The notes under the pieces were generated by a model that saw only the letters and a list, made by a program, of their open reading frames with translations, ran no database searches and was not told the DNA's origin. The translations under genes were made by a program, and so were the position numbers. Shown here piece by piece: positions 45,500 to 53,298 of a stretch of 64,000 nucleotides of DNA. How positions within the stretch are numbered: position 1 is the stretch's first letter; every line of letters begins with the position of its first letter. This stretch comes from Paenibacillus tianmuensis. Its GTDB lineage: Bacteria; Bacillota; Bacilli; Paenibacillales; NBRC-103111. The DNA lies in the NCBI RefSeq assembly GCF_900100345.1, contig NZ_FMTT01000005.1:143145-207144 (forward strand), written 5' to 3'.

Positions 45500-45946
45500 A
45501 TGATGACACGATTGGAATACCGTTTGTATGCCGAGGGCAGCGAGACGTTTCCGCTACTGTATTATTATGACCGGATCGGCCGGGACGAGGTCGCTTTGCG
45601 TTTTGCTTGCGACTATTTTGTTAAGGACGGCAAGGTGTATGAGAAAACCTCGTGCGCTGTGGAGCCGGAGTGTTATGTCGTTTATGTGCAGGAAGCGCTT
45701 GACGAGCGGACGATGTTATGGGGGAAGCCGGAAGGTCCCCGCGGCGTTCGCATGGAGCTCAGGGAATACCGCGAATGGACGGCGGATTACCGGCTGGTGG
45801 ATACGTTCACATTTCCCGATACGCTGGAGGCGATGCTGAATATTCAGGCGAATTATTTGTATGCGGAGGGCCGGGAATGGCAGCGCACTTGCGCCGAAAT
45901 CGACGAAGACCGGGAGACGTATGTATATTATGCCATGCCGGTGTAG
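45500..45946 (+). CDS. Unrecognised protein, first gene of the YjfC-like operon
   Basis: This 148-residue acidic protein has many aromatic residues (RLYAEGSETFPLLYYYDRIGRDEVALRFACDYFVKDGKVYEK) and reads as an alternating strand-rich fold. AAGGAG precedes ATG 45500; the upstream in-frame ATG 45455 has no site. It lies about 37 bases before the small lipoprotein-like gene. The function is unknown; the operon suggests a soluble cytoplasmic partner of the envelope proteins encoded after it. Confidence 0.75.
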   Translation: MMTRLEYRLYAEGSETFPLLYYYDRIGRDEVALRFACDYFVKDGKVYEKTSCAVEPECYVVYVQEALDERTMLWGKPEGPRGVRMELREYREWTADYRLVDTFTFPDTLEAMLNIQANYLYAEGREWQRTCAEIDEDRETYVYYAMPV

Positions 45947-45983
45947 CCGCAATTCAAACTGGGAAAAGCAGGAGTGACGAAGA

Positions 45984-46259
45984 ATGGAACAGCAAAAAAG
46001 CAGCAGGACACGCAAACTGGTAGCGCTGTTTGTGGCGTCGACACTGGTGCTCGGCGGCACGGCGGGCTGCTCCGATTCGAAATGCACCGATCGTAACGGG
46101 GACGGTTACTGCGATAATGGCAGCGGCGGTTCGTCCGGAGGACATTATTACGGCGGTGGGGGCTCAGGCGGAAGCGGAAGCTCCTCTAAAGCTTCTTCGG
46201 ACAGCTCTTCCGGGATCAGCAAAGGCGGCATCGGCGGCAGCGGCAGTTCAAGCTCCTAA
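45984..46259 (+). CDS. Small Gly/Ser-rich lipoprotein-like protein (YjfM/YgiB-like)
   Basis: The 91 residues comprise a charged start, a hydrophobic helix and a lipobox-like sequence, GGTAGC, at residues ~25-30. They are followed by CTDRNGDGYCDNG, which has a DxNxDxxxD calcium-loop spacing framed by two cysteines, and then a Gly/Ser-rich tail. In E. coli ygiB/yjfM (DUF1190) are similar small exported proteins next to the ygiC/yjfC ATP-grasp gene, the arrangement seen here. Confidence 0.7.
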   Translation: MEQQKSSRTRKLVALFVASTLVLGGTAGCSDSKCTDRNGDGYCDNGSGGSSGGHYYGGGGSGGSGSSSKASSDSSSGISKGGIGGSGSSSS

Positions 46260-46324
46260 CACCAGAGCTGCCACGGGAGGCCCGACGCGATAAAAAGCAA
46301 CGATCAAAGAGGAGGCGTGCTGGC

Positions 46325-47608
46325 ATGAGCATGGCAAGGACGCTACGGCCGGACGCTTCTTATGCGGAACGCCGGGAAGCGATCTATGGGCCGCTGCGGC
46401 AAGAGGGTGTATTTACATGGGACTGCTTATACGGCCAGGAATATGCGCTCGCCGGCTTGCACCGGTTGGAGCGTGCGCAGCTGGAAGAAATGCGCAGAGC
46501 CGCTGAAGCGTTAGGGCGCATCTATGCCAAGACCGTCTGGATCGTCCAGCAGGGCGAACCGGCACTTTTGGCTGAATTGGGACTGCCTCCCGCGTCGTTC
46601 GGCGCCATTCGTCTCCGGTTCGATGAAGATATCCCGACGCTGGTCGGGCGGTTCGATTTTGCTATGACGCCGCAGGGGCTCAAGATGCTTGAGTTTAACA
46701 GCGATACGCCGACGGGGATCGTCGAAGCCTTTCATGTGAACGGCCGGGTGTGCGCCGCCTATGGCGAAGAGGACCCGAACGAAGGCTGCAGCGGGGCTTT
46801 CCGCCAGGCATTCGAACGGATGCTTGACCTATACCGCGAAGCGGGCTATGCGTCCGAGCATGTCGTCTTCAGCTCGCTGGATTGGCATGAGGAGGATGCC
46901 GGAACGACTCGCTATCTCCTGAAGCAATCCGGGATTGCCGGCGCGGAATTTGCAGCGCTGTCCGACCTCCGCGTGGAGGGAGACCAGATATGGGCGCAGT
47001 CTAATGCCGGTGACGAAGAAGCGGCGAGGTATCCGATTAATGTGTTGTACCGGCTGCATGCGATCGAGAAGCTGGCTGAAGACCGGGATACGGACGGCTA
47101 TCCGACCGGTGAGCATGTACTGGAATTAATCGCGGACGGCAAGCTGGCGATGATCAATCCGCCCTCGGGGTTCGCCGCTCAGACGAAGGCGCTGCAGGCG
47201 CTGATCTGGAATTTGCATCAAGCGGGGGAGTTTTACACGGAAGAGGAGCATGAGACGATCGAAGCCTACATGCTGCCGACGTTTATGGAGCCGTGCTTCC
47301 CCGAAGGCACGCCTTATGTGGCGAAGCCGATTCTGGGACGCGAAGGCAGCGGGGTCACGATCTATGCGGGAAGCGGGGATATTGCGGAGGCGAGCGGGGA
47401 AGACGAATACGGGGATCAGCCGATGGTTTACCAGCAATATGCCGAGCTGCCCCGCATCCGGGTGGAAACGTTAAACGGTCCATACGATGGCCGGCTGCTC
47501 TGGGGCTGCTTTCTGATCGACGGCCGAAGCTCTGCTGTCATTGCGCGTGTCGGCGGGAGCATCACGAACAATTTGTCCTACTATTTACCTTCGTCGGTCA
47601 TAGGCTAG
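46325..47608 (+). CDS. Glutathionylspermidine synthase-like ATP-grasp protein (YgiC/YjfC family)
   Basis: This 427-residue protein matches the C-terminal ligase domain of glutathionylspermidine synthase. Landmarks are FTWDCLYGQEYAL near the start, MLEFNSDTPTGIVE, INPPSGFAAQTKALQALIW, the ATP-grasp segment YVAKPILGREGSGVTIY, and GSITNNLSYYLPSSV. The E. coli YgiC/YjfC relatives lack known substrates. There is no amidase domain. AGAGGAGG precedes the ATG. Confidence 0.9.
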   Translation: MSMARTLRPDASYAERREAIYGPLRQEGVFTWDCLYGQEYALAGLHRLERAQLEEMRRAAEALGRIYAKTVWIVQQGEPALLAELGLPPASFGAIRLRFDEDIPTLVGRFDFAMTPQGLKMLEFNSDTPTGIVEAFHVNGRVCAAYGEEDPNEGCSGAFRQAFERMLDLYREAGYASEHVVFSSLDWHEEDAGTTRYLLKQSGIAGAEFAALSDLRVEGDQIWAQSNAGDEEAARYPINVLYRLHAIEKLAEDRDTDGYPTGEHVLELIADGKLAMINPPSGFAAQTKALQALIWNLHQAGEFYTEEEHETIEAYMLPTFMEPCFPEGTPYVAKPILGREGSGVTIYAGSGDIAEASGEDEYGDQPMVYQQYAELPRIRVETLNGPYDGRLLWGCFLIDGRSSAVIARVGGSITNNLSYYLPSSVIG

Positions 47609-47659
47609 GCCCGCAGATAAGAACGGCCTTACATTACAACGTTTATTGGGGGGAGTTCG

Positions 47660-48094
47660 TTGGATCAGTTTGGGAATATCGTTAACTTTTTGATGTATTT
47701 GGGTGTAACCGTCCCGCTTATGGGACTTGGCATTTTATTTTTCAACCTGGCGACGCCGTACAATGAGTTTGCGCTCATCCGGGAGGGTGGCGATTTGTCC
47801 GATCCCAGTAAAGCGGCGGCTGCCAAAGCAGCGGCTTACGATCTTGGGGGCAAAATTATCGGCCAAGTGCTCGTTCTGGCGTCCGCGGTATATCATTCGG
47901 TCGGTCTCGTCGATTTAATCATCTGGGGACTCATCGGTATCGCGTTCCAGATTATCGTGTTCTACTTGTTCGAATTGCTGACCCCTTTTAAAGTGCTGGC
48001 CGAAATTCCGAAGGGCAATGTGTCCGTCGGTATTTTCTCGTTTTGCTTGAGTCTGGCGTCGGGTCTTCTGCTGGCTTCGTTAATCAGCTATTGA
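47660..48094 (+). CDS. DUF350 membrane protein (YjfL-like)
   Basis: This 144-residue integral membrane protein has about four helices (FLMYLGVTVPLMGLGILFF, IIGQVLVLASAVYHSVGLVDLIIWGLIGIAFQIIVFYLFELL, ISFC-like end). DUF350 proteins occur with PspA, ATP-grasp and YjfM-like genes in envelope stress operons. The TTG start is supported by GGGGGGAG. It closes the operon. Confidence 0.88.
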   Translation: MDQFGNIVNFLMYLGVTVPLMGLGILFFNLATPYNEFALIREGGDLSDPSKAAAAKAAAYDLGGKIIGQVLVLASAVYHSVGLVDLIIWGLIGIAFQIIVFYLFELLTPFKVLAEIPKGNVSVGIFSFCLSLASGLLLASLISY

Positions 48095-48140
48095 TCGGAC
48101 GACATAACATTTGGCTCCAAAGGAGGCTGTGCTCAACATC

Positions 48141-48527
48141 ATGTTAAAACTGAACAGCATTCACCATGCCGCTATCATTTGCTCGGACTACGAGAAGTCG
48201 AAGCATTTTTACGTCCACGTGCTCGGACTGACGGTCATCCGGGAAACGTACCGGGCGGAGCGCCAGTCGTATAAGCTCGATCTGCAGATCGGAGACAGCC
48301 AGATTGAGCTGTTCTCGTTCCCGGATGCGCCGCAGCGGCCAAGCTATCCGGAAGCAAGCGGATTGAGGCATCTGGCCCTCGAGGTTGACGACATCGAAGC
48401 GGCTGTCAAGGCTTTGGAAGCCGAAGAGATCGCCGTGGAGCCGATTCGTGTCGATGAGACCACGGGAAAACGATTTACGTTCTTTTTCGATCCGGACCGG
48501 CTGCCTTTGGAGCTGTACGAAAAATAG
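48141..48527 (+). CDS. VOC family protein, YaeR/GloA2-like
   Basis: The ~128-residue glyoxalase-fold protein matches the YaeR group: HHAAIICSDYEKSKHFYVHVLGL, ELFSFPDAPQRPSYPEASGLRHLALEVDDI and FFFDPDRLPLELYE. Metal-ligand His/Glu positions are kept. ATG 48141 gives the family N-terminus; AAAGGAGG is 14 bases upstream, rather far, so a GTG at 48129 remains possible. A terminator follows. Confidence 0.9.
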   Translation: MLKLNSIHHAAIICSDYEKSKHFYVHVLGLTVIRETYRAERQSYKLDLQIGDSQIELFSFPDAPQRPSYPEASGLRHLALEVDDIEAAVKALEAEEIAVEPIRVDETTGKRFTFFFDPDRLPLELYEK

Positions 48528-48542
48528 AGTAACGCAAGAAGC

Positions 48543-48574
48543 AAGACTCGTGCGCTGCGCACGGGTCTTTTTTT
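48543..48574 (+). terminator. Terminator of the VOC gene
   Basis: AAGACTCGTGCG pairs with CGCACGGGTCTT around CTG, followed by TTTTTT. Confidence 0.9.
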
Positions 48575-48758
48575 GCAAGCGGGGGGTTTGGTTACGGGTA
48601 AAAGTGGGTAAAAAGTTGTAAGTTTTAGTTCGTCCTAGTTCAAAAAGCTCATTAAAATCTAACAAGGACCTAAAAGATTCTAAACATAACTTTGCTATGC
48701 TTGCCTTATCATCACAGAAGCTCTTGGGCGCAAGGGGACAATGATGGAGGTGCGGCGT

Positions 48759-48875
48759 ATGGAAGGAAGATTTTCGGTAGGAGTCATGTTCGGGGCGCTG
48801 TTGAGCGTCCCGCTGTGGCTGTCGATGATCGGCTGGTACAGACTGGTCATGGGCGCCATTGCGTTGTTTATTTAA
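48759..48875 (+). CDS. 38-residue small membrane protein
   Basis: The frame encodes MEGRFSVGVMFGALL followed by a hydrophobic helix (SVPLWLSMIGWYRLVMGAI). GGAGGTG lies seven bases upstream, and a strong terminator begins five bases after the stop. Gene, ribosome binding site and terminator form a complete unit. A single membrane helix with a small polar N-terminus is predicted; function unknown. Confidence 0.7.
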   Translation: MEGRFSVGVMFGALLSVPLWLSMIGWYRLVMGAIALFI

Positions 48876-48880
48876 ATCAT

Positions 48881-48912
48881 AGCCATCGGCCGGGTGGGCC
48901 GATGGCTTTTTT
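48881..48912 (+). terminator. Terminator of the 38-residue membrane protein gene
   Basis: AGCCATCGGCC pairs with GGCCGATGGCT around a short loop; TTTTTTG follows. Confidence 0.92.
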
Positions 48913-48945
48913 GTGGGTATGAAGCTTTATTCTTGCCGGAATTCG

Positions 48946-49161
48946 TTATTTTTTGACTTTAAAATGAACGACGGCGCTGTACAGCATTTTCCCGGCATTC
49001 GGGTCGAACACCACTTGATGGCTGATCGAGAAAACGTCCAGCAGCAGCACTTTGTTATTTTCGATTTGCGCGTCGATTTTGGCTTCGAGCGTTTTCAAAT
49101 CGTAGGCTTCGAAAAATTCAATTTTATTCTCGATTTTGTCTAAAGCTAAAGTAAAACTCAT
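48946..49161 (-). CDS. yrzA: DUF2536 family protein (YrzA-like)
   Basis: This 71-residue protein has the pattern KIEFFEAYDLKTLEAKIDAQIENNKVLLLDVFSISHQVVFDP and YSAVVHFK, as in Bacillus YrzA (DUF2536), whose function is unknown. GGGAG is nine bases from ATG 49161; ATG 49167 would be too close. Confidence 0.8.
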   Translation of the reverse strand: MSFTLALDKIENKIEFFEAYDLKTLEAKIDAQIENNKVLLLDVFSISHQVVFDPNAGKMLYSAVVHFKVKK

Positions 49162-49443
49162 CGTCATTCGCTCCCGGCTGCGTATTTTGGCTTAAACTAA
49201 ATCTACCAAGCTCCGTCCTTGATTGCAACTGCGCAGAAGAGCCGCCTTTACGGAAAGAAGGGCTTGATTGCGCGCTTTGTTTTATACTATATTGTATTTT
49301 TTTGAGTAATATATTATTATTGCAATATATTTACTATTCATATAATTCCAAGTACTATAAGTGGGAAAATAGCTTTGCTATGATCCGTCACCTATGCGGT
49401 CAGTTTAACGAAATCGCTTACATCAAGTTCCCCGTATCACACC

Positions 49444-49680
49444 ATGGATTTTAACAGCTGCCGGACACGGGAAACATGCGCGAAGTGTCCGTTCCTCTAC
49501 TTGACTCTTTCAATTCTACCGACATCAAGATCGCTCATTGATGACATTCGCGGAACATTGGCATATATGGACTCTTTACGAGTTTATATAAAAACATGGA
49601 ATAGAAAGGAGGACAGGCAATACTTACAAGAGCTCCACACATGGGTTCACAGCTACATATTAGGTAAAAAGGAGGTTTGA
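49444..49680 (+). CDS. Doubtful small protein in an AT-rich interval
   Basis: A 78-codon frame starts MDFNSCRTRETCAKC and ends ELHTWVHSYILGKKEV. No ribosome binding site precedes the ATG; the helical second half from residue ~42 looks more protein-like than the first. The rest of 49162-49765 is AT-rich, with a palindromic AATATATT pair near 49310-49335, and holds nothing else I can name. The frame ends just before the LPMO gene leader. Confidence 0.3.
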   Translation: MDFNSCRTRETCAKCPFLYLTLSILPTSRSLIDDIRGTLAYMDSLRVYIKTWNRKEDRQYLQELHTWVHSYILGKKEV

Positions 49681-49765
49681 TCGAACTGACGATTGTGAAC
49701 GATTGAAAGGGTAATGAATAATCGTAGCGTCCTTACCGACCCCAAAAATAAGGAGGTAACAATAT

Positions 49766-51112
49766 ATGACACAACTTCGTTTATCCCACCATTCTCTATT
49801 CAAACTGCTCGTTGCCAGCGGCATGATGCTGGTGATGGCCATAGTCATGCTGTTGTTCTCGGACCGGGCTTTTGCCCATGGTTATGTCGATTCGCCCGGC
49901 AGCCGCGCCTATTTGTGCAAGCTGGGGCAAAATAAGAACTGCGGAGCGATTGTTTATAACGCGAACGGCCTGGAAGCGCTCAAAGGGTTTCCGCAGGCCG
50001 GGCCTGCCGACAGCAAAATCGCCAGCGCAGCCGGAGCTTATCCGGAGCTTGACCAGCAATCGGCTACACGTTGGAGTAAGGTACCGATGACTGCAGGAAC
50101 GAAAACGTTTACATGGACGTTGACCGCCGCTCATGCGACATCCAGCTGGAAGTATTACATTACGAAGCAAAACTGGGATCAGAACGCCCCGCTCAGCCGG
50201 GCATCGTTCGACCTCACGCCGTTCTGCTCTGTGGAGTACGGCGGAAAGAAGCCTCCTACGGCGTATTCCGATACGTGCAACGTTCCTAGCCGGACCGGAT
50301 ATCAAGTCATTCTGGCGGTTTGGGAAATTGCCGACACGGCCAATGCCTTCTATAATGTCATCGACGTGAACTTCGGAGGAGATTCTTCGGATACTCAACC
50401 TCCTACCGCACCGACAGGGTTAAGCGCTTCCAACGTTGCAGCCACGAGCGTATCGTTGGCATGGAACGCATCGAGCGATAACGTTGGAGTGTCCGGATAC
50501 AAAATTTATAACGGCTCGACGCTGATTGCCGCCGTCTCCGGCTCGACTTTAAATTACAACGTCACGGGGCTGACCTCGAATACGTCCTACACGTTTACGG
50601 TTCGCGCCGAGGATGCCGCAGGTAACGTCTCCAGCGCAAGCAACGCCGTCACGGTTACGACTCCTGTGGTACCTGTAGACAATGAGGCGCCTACGGCTCC
50701 GACCGGCTTGCATGTGATGGGTACTCCGACTTCCTCCAGCGTTCATCTGATGTGGAGCGCATCGACGGATAATGTCGGTGTGACGGGTTACCAGGTATAT
50801 CGTGGAACCACTTTGGTGACCACGGTTTCGGGGACGACGCTCGAATATACCGTTACGGGGCTAACACCTGATACGTCCTATACGTTTACGGTTCGTGCGA
50901 TTGACGCCGCCGGCAACGTATCGGCCGACAGCAATGCTGTCAATGCCAAGACGGCTTCCGGTCCGGCGGTTTCCGCATGGGCGCCGAACACGGCTTACAC
51001 GGTAGGCACGCTTGTCACGTACGACGGCAAAACGTACGAGTGCCGTCAGGCCCACACCTCGCTGGTCGGCTGGGAGCCGTCTAACGCAGCTTCGTTGTGG
51101 TTGTTGAAGTAA
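49766..51112 (+). CDS. Secreted lytic polysaccharide monooxygenase AA10 with two FnIII domains and CBM5/12
   Basis: This 448-residue copper enzyme probably cleaves chitin. The signal peptide ends AFA-HGYVDSPG, leaving the N-terminal His of the histidine brace; the second His is in TAAHATSSWKYYIT. The AA10 domain runs to ~residue 205 (FYNVIDVNF), followed by two FnIII repeats (each with DTQPPTAPTGL-like start and YTFTVRAxDAAGNVS) and a CBM5/12 at the end (WAPNTAYTVGTLVTYDGKTYECRQAHTSLVGWEP). AAGGAGG supports the ATG. The FnIII repeats are close copies. Confidence 0.95.
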   Translation: MTQLRLSHHSLFKLLVASGMMLVMAIVMLLFSDRAFAHGYVDSPGSRAYLCKLGQNKNCGAIVYNANGLEALKGFPQAGPADSKIASAAGAYPELDQQSATRWSKVPMTAGTKTFTWTLTAAHATSSWKYYITKQNWDQNAPLSRASFDLTPFCSVEYGGKKPPTAYSDTCNVPSRTGYQVILAVWEIADTANAFYNVIDVNFGGDSSDTQPPTAPTGLSASNVAATSVSLAWNASSDNVGVSGYKIYNGSTLIAAVSGSTLNYNVTGLTSNTSYTFTVRAEDAAGNVSSASNAVTVTTPVVPVDNEAPTAPTGLHVMGTPTSSSVHLMWSASTDNVGVTGYQVYRGTTLVTTVSGTTLEYTVTGLTPDTSYTFTVRAIDAAGNVSADSNAVNAKTASGPAVSAWAPNTAYTVGTLVTYDGKTYECRQAHTSLVGWEPSNAASLWLLK

Positions 51113-51133
51113 CCCGACAAGATTTCTTGAAAG

Positions 51134-51175
51134 GGATAGTTTGTCAGAGCCAACTTCTGACGGGCTATCCTTTTT
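51134..51175 (+). terminator. Terminator of the LPMO gene
   Basis: GGATAG...CTATCC enclosing GTCAGA/TCTGAC, followed by TTTTT. Confidence 0.88.
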
Positions 51176-51294
51176 CAATTTAGCGAGAATCCACAACAGC
51201 CCTCATGACTCGGTATCTGGTATTTGTAACCTTGTTATCTTCTCTCCGATGTGCATCATTATGTTGAATTATCCAGTACAAACCAAATGGACTA

Positions 51295-51339
51295 TTGCCT
51301 GTTCGTATCTTGTTCGTATATAATACAAACAAATGTTCT
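51295..51339 (+). promoter_or_regulatory. Promoter with LexA-like site for the WYL/HTH/YolD operon
   Basis: TTGCCT (51295-51300) and TATAAT (51319-51324) are 18 bp apart. TGTTCGTAT is repeated at 51300-51308 and 51311-51319, and CAAACAAATGTTCT (51326-51339), close to the LexA consensus read on either strand, covers the predicted start of transcription. Confidence 0.6.
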
Positions 51340-51358
51340 TATTTGGAGGCGAACGTGA

Positions 51359-51559
51359 ATGGAAAGATACATTGGCCAGATCATTGACGTGATTTATTTG
51401 GATGTCGACAATAAGACCAAGCAGCGGAGAATTGAGGTCTTGGCAGTTGAGAATGGTGTCGTGAAAGCATTTTGTCATCAACGGCAAGCGCTGCGTGTAA
51501 TTTGGATCGAAAATATTTTAGCTGTGAAGCGGGTTTCCGTGTCATCGAGAGTATCATGA
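51359..51559 (+). CDS. Small WYL-like domain protein
   Basis: This 66-residue protein resembles a minimal WYL fold: GQIIDVIYLDVDNKTKQRRIEVLAVENG followed by CHQRQALRVIWIENILAVKRV, which parallels the lR-x-F-rl-d-rI end of WYL domains. WYL modules sense nucleic acids or ligands in DNA-damage and phage-defence regulators. There is no HTH in this protein; the next gene encodes one. GGAGG lies nine bases upstream. Confidence 0.65.
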   Translation: MERYIGQIIDVIYLDVDNKTKQRRIEVLAVENGVVKAFCHQRQALRVIWIENILAVKRVSVSSRVS

Positions 51560-51632
51560 GCTGACGCACCGAAGGAACAAAGAAAGCTGGCCGGCAGACC
51601 GGTGAAAGACGTGATCGGGGTGGAATTCGTTG

Positions 51633-51875
51633 ATGACAGATGTTGAAAAGAAAGTGCTTCGAATCCTGTGGAATCAATACAAAACAGCTTGGGTAAGGCC
51701 TGATGTCAAAAGGATCTCGTGGTTATCCGGGCGTACGGTGGAGCAGCTGCGAAAAATTGTATTGTGCCTCGTCAAGGATGGTTACGTAGAAGTTCGCAGG
51801 GATGAGCTTCGGGTCATACAAGGCTTGGAGCAAAAGGCACCGCAGAAGACAGCGATGGAATTGAGGATAGATTGA
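51633..51875 (+). CDS. Small winged-helix DNA-binding protein
   Basis: The 80 residues read as a winged helix: VEKKVLRILWNQYKTAWVRPDVKRISWLSGRTVEQLRKIVLCLVKDGYVEVRRDELRVI. The frame begins TTG-ATG; ATG 51633 is taken, with GGGGTGG upstream. It is coupled to the YolD-like gene by overlap. Together with the WYL-like protein it may form a split WYL regulator; that is inference. Confidence 0.65.
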   Translation: MTDVEKKVLRILWNQYKTAWVRPDVKRISWLSGRTVEQLRKIVLCLVKDGYVEVRRDELRVIQGLEQKAPQKTAMELRID

Positions 51876-51892
51876 GAAAGGAGATGGAAATT

Positions 51893-52156
51893 ATGATAGG
51901 CTTACCGACGCTAAGCAAGAAATACGCTGCGCTACGCCCGACAAGAGACGAATTTGAATTGGAGGAGCTGGGTAGCCGATTGATTGAGGCTCAGGAAGAG
52001 GGAGCCGAGGTTTTTTTGACCGTATGGGGAATGGACGAGCAGGTGCGGGGACGAATCATCAACATGGACCCGCGAACCCGGCTGGTACATATAGAGCGTG
52101 ACGGTGATAGGCTGAAAGTTCCTTATTTGGATATCATGAAAGTGAAGCGCGCCTAA
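51893..52156 (+). CDS. YolD-like family protein (C-terminal barrel part)
   Basis: The 87 residues match the YolD barrel region: EVFLTVWGMDEQVRGRIINMDPRTRLVHIE followed by LKVPYLDIMKV. YolD proteins sit with UvrX polymerases in SOS operons. AAAGGAG lies nine bases from ATG 51893; earlier in-frame starts are worse. No polymerase follows here: the polymerase is 9 kb away at 41480-42733. Confidence 0.75.
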   Translation: MIGLPTLSKKYAALRPTRDEFELEELGSRLIEAQEEGAEVFLTVWGMDEQVRGRIINMDPRTRLVHIERDGDRLKVPYLDIMKVKRA

Positions 52157-52218
52157 ACAGAATATTCGCCGGACCCGATGACAACGCCGCCTACTCTACA
52201 CCCGTAGGAGAGTGAGAT

Positions 52219-52389
52219 ATGACAATGTTCAAAATGAAATTTCAAATCACGCCCCGGTAATTGAAGGGGCCAAGTAAAAGACGCCCGCGCATTCCGATGC
52301 CGGGCGTTCGCTTTTTGGTGGTGCATGATACCGGGAACCCCGGCTCGACAGCAGCCGGAAACGTATCGTATTACGAGCGTAGAAATAAC
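52219..52389 (+). pseudogene. N-acetylmuramoyl-L-alanine amidase, 5' fragment with premature stop
   Basis: ATG 52219 has AGGAGAG upstream and reads MTMFKMKFQITPR, then TAA (52258-52260), then continues in the same frame as LKGPSKRRPRIPMPGV and FLVVHDTGNPGSTAAGNVSYYERRNN, the zinc-histidine start of an amidase_2 domain. The frame is lost at about 52389, where transposase-like sequence on the other strand begins. Both lesions make it a pseudogene. Confidence 0.7.
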
Positions 52390-52880
52390 CCAAATCCGCC
52401 ACCAGATAGTCAACCTTCAGTCCTTCGATTTTCTTCATCATGTCAATGAGAGGCAACATCACTTTGACATCTGCTGTATCGCCTCGGCAGGATGATCGAA
52501 AACAGGACGATCGGTCCTTTCGGGCTGGGACAAACGATAGAATGCTTACGGTAACCGATGAAAAACTTATTCTGGTTCGCCTTCGTTCGTTGCACGCCGC
52601 AGGCGGCATCCGGATCGGAGTACGTTTTCTCACAGGTACATGTACTCTGATCCGGGCAAGCGCAGCGCTTGTGCTTGTATCCGTTGACGTTGGCCCAATT
52701 CTTGTAGAGCGGAGCGATTTTCTCAAACACAATAGAGTCATCCACATGATCGATATAATCAATCAGTTCCGCATCAAATCCGAGTGTGTTATAGTAGTGG
52801 TAGGGCAGCAGTTCAAGCTGCAAGTCCATGAAAATGCGTTTAATGGTGGTGTGGGACTTCCATTTTACCATGTTTCGCAT
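52386..52880 (-). pseudogene. Frameshifted transposase relic (DDE type)
   Basis: The minus strand reads MRNMVKWKSHTTIKRIFMDL at 52880 and NKFFIGYRKHSIVCPSPKGP, the strand before the second Asp of DDE transposases. It then shifts frame near 52490 to DTADVKVMLPLIDMMKKIEG and VADLGYFYA, the second Asp region. It resembles IS4/IS1182-like transposases. The 3' end is missing at the junction with the amidase fragment. No terminal inverted repeats were recognised. Confidence 0.7.
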
Positions 52881-53298
52881 AGGTGCATTTTTGTTTTATC
52901 CGATATTATGAGTTTTTTGAACAGGCTCTATAAAAATAAAAGGGAGGAATCTTCAAGTTGATGTTAATGAACAAAATGATGGTACGCATTTTATAAAAGG
53001 CTTGGATTTGTACAGGTTGGACGATCAGAACTAGACAACTCAGGTCAACCATTCCCTCTACTTCACTTGGAGCAAAAAAATTAACTAGCGGCAATCGTTA
53101 ATTTACAGGCTGAAATAGCAGCGGCGAAGAATCAGTTTCTTAATAAAGGAAGTATGTTGGTTGGATATTTACTTGCTAGGACTATTATGATCATGACTAT
53201 TTTCTAAAGAGTATTGAAAACTCAAACGTAATAACAGATCAAATATTTGCTATCTCAATTAATGATATGGCAACAAGCAGCGGATCAATAAAAACGGC
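52881..53298 (+). other. Gene-poor AT-rich interval
   Basis: No supported gene. A short frame from about 53100 reads LQAEIAAAKNQFLNKGSMLVGYLLARTIM and then stops; another reads SNVITDQIFAISINDMATSSGS. Neither has a start with a ribosome binding site, and both look like remnants. The interval joins the transposase relic to the MFS fragment. Confidence 0.4.

Noticed and set aside
46084..46256. The Gly/Ser-rich tail of the lipoprotein-like gene as a tandem repeat or phase-variable tract
   Set aside because: The codons vary and no exact repeat unit is present; it is a low-complexity protein segment.
49160..49765. A possible c-di-GMP riboswitch upstream of the LPMO gene, as known for a Vibrio chitin-binding protein
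   Set aside because: The conserved core elements of GEMM riboswitches could not be found in the interval.
52440..52961. A 173-codon plus-strand frame
   Set aside because: It lies opposite the transposase relic and has no independent support.
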